From NCBI GenBank assembly GCA_030544235.1, contig JARUPU010000029.1:1-64000 (forward strand): a DNA stretch of 64,000 nucleotides, in the 5' to 3' direction. This DNA is from Lepturacanthus savala. Taxonomy: Eukaryota > Chordata > Actinopteri > Scombriformes > Trichiuridae. The position numbers and the translations under genes are program-made. Below the pieces are notes generated by a model. The model was not told where the DNA came from, searched no databases, and worked only from the letters and a program-made list of their open reading frames with translations. Numbering within the stretch: the stretch's first letter is position 1; each line of letters starts with the position of its first letter. Shown here piece by piece: positions 11,101 to 21,401 of the stretch.

Positions 11101-14100
11101 AAGGGAAAAGGTACAAGGGAAGAAGGAATTAGAGGCAAAATAATTGGCTTATAATTGGTTTATTTATTAATTATTAATTGGAAAACCTAAATTTAAAGGG
11201 AAAAGGCAAATTGAACATTTAAAAATACTTACCTGAGTGAACCTAAAAAAGGAAACAATTATACTTACCTTAATGAAAAAGTTAAAAACAAAATATACTT
11301 ACCAGAAACCTAAAAAAGAAGGGGGTTAGACAAAATTCGTACGGAGAATACACCAGGGGGGAGTATAAACGGGAAGAGGATGAATTCAGGTTCAGTTGGC
11401 TCCTGACCATCGAGGAAGAAACATCTCCTCATTTACAGTGGTGGCATGCCTGAAGAAGCCCTAAACATGGGCGAAACGTCGCGGCGCCACCTACACCAAT
11501 AAAAAAGCCAACTTTATACTTTATATAACAAAGGCGAACCGGCTATTATTAATATATATAAATAAAACTATATTATATATCTAACCTAAATATAAATATA
11601 CCTAAACTAAATATAAATAGTAATGAAAACCCTAACATGGAAGAAGTGCCAGGGGGATGCCCATCCCCAGGCTGGACCGTGCATTTCAGGGGACTAAGTA
11701 GTCCCCTGACCAAATCCTTTATCCTGACCAGCCAGTGCCGCCTGGGGGCTCATTGGACGTCCCCCTGGCACTTTCTAAGCTAAACTAAGCTACCCTAACC
11801 CTCTCCCTCCCCCTAACCCTAACCCAAACCCTAATTGTGGCCTAACCCTAACCCCAGTCATAGCCCTAACCCTAACCCTAACCCTAACCCTAGCCCTAAC
11901 CCTAACCCTAACCCTAACCCTAATCTCCTTTCCCCGGTAATAAGCCCCCAGCCAGTTTAATTTCCGCATGTCCAAGGTCCATCCAGCCTTAGGAAAATTT
12001 ACCATGCGAGGTACTCTACTGATAAGACTCCCAAATCGGGAGCACAGTTTTCCAGAATCCCCAATCAGGGATCTGATAGCATCTGGGAAAGTTGAAATGG
12101 GAATGGGAAGGGATAGAAAAGGAAAAAGGGAAAAGGTACAAGGGAAGAAGGAATTAGAGGCAAAATAATTGGCTTATAATTGGTTTATTTATTAATTATT
12201 AATTGGAAAACCTAAATTTAAAGGGAAAAGGCAAATTGAACATTTAAAAATACTTACCTGAGTGAACCTAAAAAAGGAAACAATTATACTTACCTTAATG
12301 AAAAAGTTAAAAACAAAATATACTTACCAGAAACCTAAAAAAGAAGGGGGTTAGACAAAATTCGTACGGAGAATACACCAGGGGGGAGTATAAACGGGAA
12401 GAGGATGAATTCAGGTTCAGTTGGCTCCTGACCATCGAGGAAGAAACATCTCCTCATTTACAGTGGTGGCATGCCTGAAGAAGCCCTAAACATGGGCGAA
12501 ACGTCGCGGCGCCACCTACACCAATAAAAAAGCCAACTTTATACTTTATATAACAAAGGCGAACCGGCTATTATTAATATATATAAATAAAACTATATTA
12601 TATATCTAACCTAAATATAAATATACCTAAACTAAATATAAATAGTAATGAAAACCCTAACATGGAAGAAGTGCCAGGGGGATGCCCATCCCCAGGCTGG
12701 ACCGTGCATTTCAGGGGACTAAGTAGTCCCCTGACCAAATCCTTTATCCTGACCAGCCAGTGCCGCCTGGGGGCTCATTGGACGTCCCCCTGGCACTTTC
12801 TAAGCTAAACTAAGCTACCCTAACCCTCTCCCTCCCCCTAACCCTAACCCAAACCCTAATTGTGGCCTAACCCTAACCCCAGTCATAGCCCTAACCCTAA
12901 CCCTAACCCTAACCCTAGCCCTAACCCTAACCCTAACCCTAACCCTAATCTCCTTTCCCCGGTAATAAGCCCCCAGCCAGTTTAATTTCCGCATGTCCAA
13001 GGTCCATCCAGCCTTAGGAAAATTTACCATGCGAGGTACTCTACTGATAAGACTCCCAAATCGGGAGCACAGTTTTCCAGAATCCCCAATCAGGGATCTG
13101 ATAGCATCTGGGAAAGTTGAAATGGGAATGGGAAGGGATAGAAAAGGAAAAAGGGAAAAGGTACAAGGGAAGAAGGAATTAGAGGCAAAATAATTGGCTT
13201 ATAATTGGTTTATTTATTAATTATTAATTGGAAAACCTAAATTTAAAGGGAAAAGGCAAATTGAACATTTAAAAATACTTACCTGAGTGAACCTAAAAAA
13301 GGAAACAATTATACTTACCTTAATGAAAAAGTTAAAAACAAAATATACTTACCAGAAACCTAAAAAAGAAGGGGGTTAGACAAAATTCGTACGGAGAATA
13401 CACCAGGGGGGAGTATAAACGGGAAGAGGATGAATTCAGGTTCAGTTGGCTCCTGACCATCGAGGAAGAAACATCTCCTCATTTACAGTGGTGGCATGCC
13501 TGAAGAAGCCCTAAACATGGGCGAAACGTCGCGGCGCCACCTACACCAATAAAAAAGCCAACTTTATACTTTATATAACAAAGGCGAACCGGCTATTATT
13601 AATATATATAAATAAAACTATATTATATATCTAACCTAAATATAAATATACCTAAACTAAATATAAATAGTAATGAAAACCCTAACATGGAAGAAGTGCC
13701 AGGGGGATGCCCATCCCCAGGCTGGACCGTGCATTTCAGGGGACTAAGTAGTCCCCTGACCAAATCCTTTATCCTGACCAGCCAGTGCCGCCTGGGGGCT
13801 CATTGGACGTCCCCCTGGCACTTTCTAAGCTAAACTAAGCTACCCTAACCCTCTCCCTCCCCCTAACCCTAACCCAAACCCTAATTGTGGCCTAACCCTA
13901 ACCCCAGTCATAGCCCTAACCCTAACCCTAACCCTAACCCTAGCCCTAACCCTAACCCTAACCCTAACCCTAATCTCCTTTCCCCGGTAATAAGCCCCCA
14001 GCCAGTTTAATTTCCGCATGTCCAAGGTCCATCCAGCCTTAGGAAAATTTACCATGCGAGGTACTCTACTGATAAGACTCCCAAATCGGGAGCACAGTTT

Positions 14101-17100
14101 TCCAGAATCCCCAATCAGGGATCTGATAGCATCTGGGAAAGTTGAAATGGGAATGGGAAGGGATAGAAAAGGAAAAAGGGAAAAGGTACAAGGGAAGAAG
14201 GAATTAGAGGCAAAATAATTGGCTTATAATTGGTTTATTTATTAATTATTAATTGGAAAACCTAAATTTAAAGGGAAAAGGCAAATTGAACATTTAAAAA
14301 TACTTACCTGAGTGAACCTAAAAAAGGAAACAATTATACTTACCTTAATGAAAAAGTTAAAAACAAAATATACTTACCAGAAACCTAAAAAAGAAGGGGG
14401 TTAGACAAAATTCGTACGGAGAATACACCAGGGGGGAGTATAAACGGGAAGAGGATGAATTCAGGTTCAGTTGGCTCCTGACCATCGAGGAAGAAACATC
14501 TCCTCATTTACAGTGGTGGCATGCCTGAAGAAGCCCTAAACATGGGCGAAACGTCGCGGCGCCACCTACACCAATAAAAAAGCCAACTTTATACTTTATA
14601 TAACAAAGGCGAACCGGCTATTATTAATATATATAAATAAAACTATATTATATATCTAACCTAAATATAAATATACCTAAACTAAATATAAATAGTAATG
14701 AAAACCCTAACATGGAAGAAGTGCCAGGGGGATGCCCATCCCCAGGCTGGACCGTGCATTTCAGGGGACTAAGTAGTCCCCTGACCAAATCCTTTATCCT
14801 GACCAGCCAGTGCCGCCTGGGGGCTCATTGGACGTCCCCCTGGCACTTTCTAAGCTAAACTAAGCTACCCTAACCCTCTCCCTCCCCCTAACCCTAACCC
14901 AAACCCTAATTGTGGCCTAACCCTAACCCCAGTCATAGCCCTAACCCTAACCCTAACCCTAACCCTAGCCCTAACCCTAACCCTAACCCTAACCCTAATC
15001 TCCTTTCCCCGGTAATAAGCCCCCAGCCAGTTTAATTTCCGCATGTCCAAGGTCCATCCAGCCTTAGGAAAATTTACCATGCGAGGTACTCTACTGATAA
15101 GACTCCCAAATCGGGAGCACAGTTTTCCAGAATCCCCAATCAGGGATCTGATAGCATCTGGGAAAGTTGAAATGGGAATGGGAAGGGATAGAAAAGGAAA
15201 AAGGGAAAAGGTACAAGGGAAGAAGGAATTAGAGGCAAAATAATTGGCTTATAATTGGTTTATTTATTAATTATTAATTGGAAAACCTAAATTTAAAGGG
15301 AAAAGGCAAATTGAACATTTAAAAATACTTACCTGAGTGAACCTAAAAAAGGAAACAATTATACTTACCTTAATGAAAAAGTTAAAAACAAAATATACTT
15401 ACCAGAAACCTAAAAAAGAAGGGGGTTAGACAAAATTCGTACGGAGAATACACCAGGGGGGAGTATAAACGGGAAGAGGATGAATTCAGGTTCAGTTGGC
15501 TCCTGACCATCGAGGAAGAAACATCTCCTCATTTACAGTGGTGGCATGCCTGAAGAAGCCCTAAACATGGGCGAAACGTCGCGGCGCCACCTACACCAAT
15601 AAAAAAGCCAACTTTATACTTTATATAACAAAGGCGAACCGGCTATTATTAATATATATAAATAAAACTATATTATATATCTAACCTAAATATAAATATA
15701 CCTAAACTAAATATAAATAGTAATGAAAACCCTAACATGGAAGAAGTGCCAGGGGGATGCCCATCCCCAGGCTGGACCGTGCATTTCAGGGGACTAAGTA
15801 GTCCCCTGACCAAATCCTTTATCCTGACCAGCCAGTGCCGCCTGGGGGCTCATTGGACGTCCCCCTGGCACTTTCTAAGCTAAACTAAGCTACCCTAACC
15901 CTCTCCCTCCCCCTAACCCTAACCCAAACCCTAATTGTGGCCTAACCCTAACCCCAGTCATAGCCCTAACCCTAACCCTAACCCTAACCCTAGCCCTAAC
16001 CCTAACCCTAACCCTAACCCTAATCTCCTTTCCCCGGTAATAAGCCCCCAGCCAGTTTAATTTCCGCATGTCCAAGGTCCATCCAGCCTTAGGAAAATTT
16101 ACCATGCGAGGTACTCTACTGATAAGACTCCCAAATCGGGAGCACAGTTTTCCAGAATCCCCAATCAGGGATCTGATAGCATCTGGGAAAGTTGAAATGG
16201 GAATGGGAAGGGATAGAAAAGGAAAAAGGGAAAAGGTACAAGGGAAGAAGGAATTAGAGGCAAAATAATTGGCTTATAATTGGTTTATTTATTAATTATT
16301 AATTGGAAAACCTAAATTTAAAGGGAAAAGGCAAATTGAACATTTAAAAATACTTACCTGAGTGAACCTAAAAAAGGAAACAATTATACTTACCTTAATG
16401 AAAAAGTTAAAAACAAAATATACTTACCAGAAACCTAAAAAAGAAGGGGGTTAGACAAAATTCGTACGGAGAATACACCAGGGGGGAGTATAAACGGGAA
16501 GAGGATGAATTCAGGTTCAGTTGGCTCCTGACCATCGAGGAAGAAACATCTCCTCATTTACAGTGGTGGCATGCCTGAAGAAGCCCTAAACATGGGCGAA
16601 ACGTCGCGGCGCCACCTACACCAATAAAAAAGCCAACTTTATACTTTATATAACAAAGGCGAACCGGCTATTATTAATATATATAAATAAAACTATATTA
16701 TATATCTAACCTAAATATAAATATACCTAAACTAAATATAAATAGTAATGAAAACCCTAACATGGAAGAAGTGCCAGGGGGATGCCCATCCCCAGGCTGG
16801 ACCGTGCATTTCAGGGGACTAAGTAGTCCCCTGACCAAATCCTTTATCCTGACCAGCCAGTGCCGCCTGGGGGCTCATTGGACGTCCCCCTGGCACTTTC
16901 TAAGCTAAACTAAGCTACCCTAACCCTCTCCCTCCCCCTAACCCTAACCCAAACCCTAATTGTGGCCTAACCCTAACCCCAGTCATAGCCCTAACCCTAA
17001 CCCTAACCCTAACCCTAGCCCTAACCCTAACCCTAACCCTAACCCTAATCTCCTTTCCCCGGTAATAAGCCCCCAGCCAGTTTAATTTCCGCATGTCCAA

Positions 17101-19921
17101 GGTCCATCCAGCCTTAGGAAAATTTACCATGCGAGGTACTCTACTGATAAGACTCCCAAATCGGGAGCACAGTTTTCCAGAATCCCCAATCAGGGATCTG
17201 ATAGCATCTGGGAAAGTTGAAATGGGAATGGGAAGGGATAGAAAAGGAAAAAGGGAAAAGGTACAAGGGAAGAAGGAATTAGAGGCAAAATAATTGGCTT
17301 ATAATTGGTTTATTTATTAATTATTAATTGGAAAACCTAAATTTAAAGGGAAAAGGCAAATTGAACATTTAAAAATACTTACCTGAGTGAACCTAAAAAA
17401 GGAAACAATTATACTTACCTTAATGAAAAAGTTAAAAACAAAATATACTTACCAGAAACCTAAAAAAGAAGGGGGTTAGACAAAATTCGTACGGAGAATA
17501 CACCAGGGGGGAGTATAAACGGGAAGAGGATGAATTCAGGTTCAGTTGGCTCCTGACCATCGAGGAAGAAACATCTCCTCATTTACAGTGGTGGCATGCC
17601 TGAAGAAGCCCTAAACATGGGCGAAACGTCGCGGCGCCACCTACACCAATAAAAAAGCCAACTTTATACTTTATATAACAAAGGCGAACCGGCTATTATT
17701 AATATATATAAATAAAACTATATTATATATCTAACCTAAATATAAATATACCTAAACTAAATATAAATAGTAATGAAAACCCTAACATGGAAGAAGTGCC
17801 AGGGGGATGCCCATCCCCAGGCTGGACCGTGCATTTCAGGGGACTAAGTAGTCCCCTGACCAAATCCTTTATCCTGACCAGCCAGTGCCGCCTGGGGGCT
17901 CATTGGACGTCCCCCTGGCACTTTCTAAGCTAAACTAAGCTACCCTAACCCTCTCCCTCCCCCTAACCCTAACCCAAACCCTAATTGTGGCCTAACCCTA
18001 ACCCCAGTCATAGCCCTAACCCTAACCCTAACCCTAACCCTAGCCCTAACCCTAACCCTAACCCTAACCCTAATCTCCTTTCCCCGGTAATAAGCCCCCA
18101 GCCAGTTTAATTTCCGCATGTCCAAGGTCCATCCAGCCTTAGGAAAATTTACCATGCGAGGTACTCTACTGATAAGACTCCCAAATCGGGAGCACAGTTT
18201 TCCAGAATCCCCAATCAGGGATCTGATAGCATCTGGGAAAGTTGAAATGGGAATGGGAAGGGATAGAAAAGGAAAAAGGGAAAAGGTACAAGGGAAGAAG
18301 GAATTAGAGGCAAAATAATTGGCTTATAATTGGTTTATTTATTAATTATTAATTGGAAAACCTAAATTTAAAGGGAAAAGGCAAATTGAACATTTAAAAA
18401 TACTTACCTGAGTGAACCTAAAAAAGGAAACAATTATACTTACCTTAATGAAAAAGTTAAAAACAAAATATACTTACCAGAAACCTAAAAAAGAAGGGGG
18501 TTAGACAAAATTCGTACGGAGAATACACCAGGGGGGAGTATAAACGGGAAGAGGATGAATTCAGGTTCAGTTGGCTCCTGACCATCGAGGAAGAAACATC
18601 TCCTCATTTACAGTGGTGGCATGCCTGAAGAAGCCCTAAACATGGGCGAAACGTCGCGGCGCCACCTACACCAATAAAAAAGCCAACTTTATACTTTATA
18701 TAACAAAGGCGAACCGGCTATTATTAATATATATAAATAAAACTATATTATATATCTAACCTAAATATAAATATACCTAAACTAAATATAAATAGTAATG
18801 AAAACCCTAACATGGAAGAAGTGCCAGGGGGATGCCCATCCCCAGGCTGGACCGTGCATTTCAGGGGACTAAGTAGTCCCCTGACCAAATCCTTTATCCT
18901 GACCAGCCAGTGCCGCCTGGGGGCTCATTGGACGTCCCCCTGGCACTTTCTAAGCTAAACTAAGCTACCCTAACCCTCTCCCTCCCCCTAACCCTAACCC
19001 AAACCCTAATTGTGGCCTAACCCTAACCCCAGTCATAGCCCTAACCCTAACCCTAACCCTAACCCTAGCCCTAACCCTAACCCTAACCCTAACCCTAATC
19101 TCCTTTCCCCGGTAATAAGCCCCCAGCCAGTTTAATTTCCGCATGTCCAAGGTCCATCCAGCCTTAGGAAAATTTACCATGCGAGGTACTCTACTGATAA
19201 GACTCCCAAATCGGGAGCACAGTTTTCCAGAATCCCCAATCAGGGATCTGATAGCATCTGGGAAAGTTGAAATGGGAATGGGAAGGGATAGAAAAGGAAA
19301 AAGGGAAAAGGTACAAGGGAAGAAGGAATTAGAGGCAAAATAATTGGCTTATAATTGGTTTATTTATTAATTATTAATTGGAAAACCTAAATTTAAAGGG
19401 AAAAGGCAAATTGAACATTTAAAAATACTTACCTGAGTGAACCTAAAAAAGGAAACAATTATACTTACCTTAATGAAAAAGTTAAAAACAAAATATACTT
19501 ACCAGAAACCTAAAAAAGAAGGGGGTTAGACAAAATTCGTACGGAGAATACACCAGGGGGGAGTATAAACGGGAAGAGGATGAATTCAGGTTCAGTTGGC
19601 TCCTGACCATCGAGGAAGAAACATCTCCTCATTTACAGTGGTGGCATGCCTGAAGAAGCCCTAAACATGGGCGAAACGTCGCGGCGCCACCTACACCAAT
19701 AAAAAAGCCAACTTTATACTTTATATAACAAAGGCGAACCGGCTATTATTAATATATATAAATAAAACTATATTATATATCTAACCTAAATATAAATATA
19801 CCTAAACTAAATATAAATAGTAATGAAAACCCTAACATGGAAGAAGTGCCAGGGGGATGCCCATCCCCAGGCTGGACCGTGCATTTCAGGGGACTAAGTA
19901 GTCCCCTGACCAAATCCTTTA

Positions 19922-19925
19922 TCCT
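19922..19925 (+). other. Right edge of block A1 (satellite to telomere junction)
   Basis: Within a unit the sequence reads TTTATCCTGACCAGCC. Here it reads TTTATCCT followed directly by AACCCTAACCC. The unit's CCTGACC differs from telomeric CCTAACC by one base, so the junction lies in a 7-nt near-match. The right edge of block A2 (48165-48168) uses the identical base. Confidence 0.9.
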
Positions 19926-20392
19926 AACCCTAACCCTAACCCTAACCCTAACCCTAACCCTAACCCCTAACCCTAACCCTAACCCTAACCCTAACCCTAA
20001 CCCTAACCCTAACCCTACCCTAACCCTAACCCTAACCCTAACCCTAACCCTAACCCTAACCCTAACCCTAACCCCTAACCCTAACCCTAACCCTAACCCT
20101 AACCCTAACCCTAACCCTAACCCTAACCCTAACCCCTAACCCTAACCCTAACCCTAACCCTAACCCTAACCCAACCCTAACCCTAACCCTAACCCTAACC
20201 CTAACCCTAACCCTAACCCTAACCCTAACCCCCTAACCCTAACCCTAACCCTAACCCTAACCCTAACCCTAACCCTAACCCTAACCCCCTAACCCTAACC
20301 CTAACCCTAACCCTAACCCTAACCCTAACCCTACCCTAACCCTAACCCTAACCCTAACCCTAACCCTAACCCTAACCCTAACCCTAACCCTA
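19923..20392 (+). repeat. Telomeric tract 1, (CCCTAA)n with length variants
   Basis: About 470 bp of CCCTAA, roughly 78 repeats. Interruptions include CCCCTAA, CCCCCTAA, CCCTACCCTAA and CCCAACCC. The C-rich strand is on +, as for a telomere whose end lies to the left. The predicted 100-residue frame over it is an artefact of the hexamer. It separates block A1 from satellite C. Confidence 0.97.
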
Positions 20393-20404
20393 CGAAACGC
20401 GTAG
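20391..20404 (+). other. Left edge of satellite C, inside the hammerhead core
   Basis: Telomeric CCCTA passes into CGAAACGCGTAGC. In a full unit this is the 3' strand of stem II followed by GAAA and ACGCGTA. The first C unit therefore lacks stem I 5' strand, CTGAAGA and most of stem II. The edge (C20393) is 11 nt upstream of the predicted cleavage point (A20403 / G20404). TA, and perhaps TAC, is shared between the two sides. Confidence 0.8.
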
Positions 20405-20436
20405 CAAAAATAGAGCTACCGTAATTTTTTGAAACT

Positions 20437-20470
20437 TGGCCGAGCTTAAGCTGACCCTTAAGCTCGGCCA
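20437..20470 (+). other. Perfect 14-bp hairpin of satellite C (first copy)
   Basis: Arms TGGCCGAGCTTAAG (20437-20450) and CTTAAGCTCGGCCA (20457-20470) enclose the 6-nt loop CTGACC. It lies 33 nt 3' of the predicted hammerhead cleavage site and recurs every 983 bp. The loop is one base from telomeric CTAACC. It is too stable to be chance. Possible roles are an RNA structure used for protein recognition or stabilising a cleaved 5' end. There is no downstream T run specific to it that would suggest a terminator. Confidence 0.75.
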
Positions 20471-20659
20471 CCATAGGAAGCTAATTATAGTTCCACTTAC
20501 CTGTAGGACAACAAAGTCCACATTAAACCAGAGTTTGGTGGTTTGGAGGTCATTGGCCTAATATTTCCAACAGCAGCAGGACTTGGACAACCCTGCTGCA
20601 CACTTGAAGCCCTAATTTGGGACCAGGGAAGGGAGAGGGAATAACGGTGTCCGGGCGGT

Positions 20660-20735
20660 AGGGGGATGGACCGTGCATTCCACTGGACCGTGCTGGCTCG
20701 CCAGTACGGTACAGTTTCAGTTCCCTCCCCTAACC
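20660..20735 (+). other. Shared 3' module of satellite C (first copy)
   Basis: Order: AGGGGGATG (20660-20668), overlapping TGGACCGTGCATT (20667-20679), both also present in satellite A. Then comes a hairpin at 20683-20714: ACCGTGCTGG, loop CTCG, CCAGTACGGT, with one G-U pair, flanked by CTG/CAG across a single mismatch. After 15 nt comes CTAACC (20730-20735). The array's right edge at 36458-36463 is this same CTAACC continuing as telomere. The likely role is an RNA 3' region at which the telomeric end primes copying. Confidence 0.6.
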
Positions 20736-20949
20736 TGCCAGTTATCCTCCCCAACCGTCTTGGCACCCTAACCCTAACCAATGGTACCCTCTGCCCTAAC
20801 CATAACCATCACTAACCCCATGGCCCTAACCTTAACCACCACCCAAACAGCTAAACCCTAATCCGGGCGCTAAACTTAACCCTCATTCGGGACTAACAAT
20901 AACCCTAGTCGGGACAAAACCCTAAATAGGCTGCTAACCCTAACTTGGG
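20730..20949 (+). repeat. Degenerate CCCTAA tract of satellite C unit (first copy)
   Basis: About 220 bp in which CCCTAACC and near-matches (CCTTAACC, CCATAACC, ACCCTAATCC) are separated by short unrelated words such as GGCGCTAAAC and TCGGGACT. It has the same orientation as the long tracts and the same relative place as the internal tract of satellite A, directly after the hairpin module. It looks like decayed telomeric DNA carried within the amplified unit. Confidence 0.8.
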
Positions 20950-21000
20950 ACTTACCTTAAAGCCAAATTGGCAGAGCACAAACAGAGGGATAACCGGTGT

Positions 21001-21243
21001 ACCTGTGGAGAAAAAAACAAAGTTAATAAAGACAGAGGACCTGTGAAAGAAAAACAAAGTTAACAAAGGCAAATAAGCTGGGGACAAAGTTAATAAAAGC
21101 AAATAAGCTGTTGAAGAAAAACTAAGTTGTTAAAAGCAAATAAGCTGTGAAAGAAAAACAAGTTAGTAAAAGCCAGTGGGCTGACAAGGAAAACCGGGGG
21201 ACCTGTAAAAGAAAGAACAAGTTAGTAAAAGCAAACAAGCCTA
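21001..21243 (+). repeat. Purine-rich minisatellite inside satellite C unit
   Basis: About seven imperfect subrepeats of roughly 30-40 bp. Each combines GAAAGAAAAACAAAGTTA with TAAAAGCAAATAAGCTGTG-like words. The strand is strongly biased to A and G. It fills the space between the degenerate telomeric tract and the next hammerhead. No coding or promoter function can be supported. Confidence 0.75.
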
Positions 21244-21340
21244 AAAAAGGATAACCAAAATCACTTTAAACTCAGTTGTAAGGGTAAAGGCGAAGGGGAA
21301 ACAACCCAGAGGGCTCTCACTTACCGTCAACCACCATAGA

Positions 21341-21401
21341 TAGCTCTTACCATGCCTGAAGAGTACGCCGGAGTACGAAACGCGTAGCAAAAATAGAGCT
21401 A
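21341..21401 (+). ncRNA. Hammerhead-ribozyme-like motif of satellite C (first full copy)
   Basis: All conserved core parts are present. Outer stem I is TAGCTCT (21341-21347) with AGAGCTA (21395-21401), 7 bp. The internal loop is TACCA opposite AAAAT. Inner stem I is TGC (21353-21355) with GCA (21387-21389). The core CTGAAGA is at 21356-21362. Stem II is GTAC (21363-21366), loop GCCGGA, GTAC (21373-21376). GAAA is at 21377-21380. Stem III is the palindrome ACGCGT (21380-21385), and predicted cleavage is after A21386. The order is that of type I hammerheads, and the stem I internal loop could contact the stem II loop. Sixteen full copies lie at 21341 plus multiples of 983 to 36086. An alternative stem III uses GTAGC with GCTAC downstream, but it leaves no stem I. 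Self-cleavage is inferred. Confidence 0.76.

Larger units (their letters stand above)
1..19925 (+). repeat. Satellite A array, block A1 (1025-bp unit, about 19.4 copies)
   Basis: Head-to-tail copies of one unit. The landmark ATGTCCAAGGTCCATCC recurs at 693, 1719, 2742, 3768 and 4793, then every 1025 bp to 19143. The left end is cut by the window. The right end stops inside a unit at the sequence TTTATCCT and runs straight into CCCTAA repeats. From the hammerhead motif onward, each unit holds: a hammerhead-like motif, an AT-rich stretch, a 130-bp foldback containing the shared 3' module, an internal CCCTAA tract, a purine-rich stretch, and three ACTTACC motifs. Copies from about 4 kb onward look identical by eye. 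The first four differ from the rest by single-base indels, mostly in homopolymers. No coding function is supported; the small frames of 62-118 codons simply recur with the unit. Confidence 0.97.
20495..21327 (-). promoter_or_regulatory. Three 5' splice-site-like motifs of satellite C unit
   Basis: On the minus strand CAGGTAAGT (20503-20495), AAGGTAAGT (20958-20950) and ACGGTAAGT (21327-21319). The first two fit the donor consensus fully. Positions recur every 983 bp. As in satellite A there are three per unit and all are on the UUAGGG-sense strand. Function is inferred only. Confidence 0.35.

Noticed and set aside
19837..20139. 100-codon frame with LTLTLT and NPNPNP runs
   Set aside because: Direct translation of CCCTAA hexamers in two frames.
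19923..20392. Head-to-head telomere fusion
   Set aside because: All tracts run in the same orientation; no CCCTAA to TTAGGG switch occurs anywhere.
20497..20781. 94-codon minus-strand frame (and 65- and 87-codon frames) in each C unit
   Set aside because: They overlap hairpins and degenerate telomeric DNA, have no known motif, and repeat only with the satellite.
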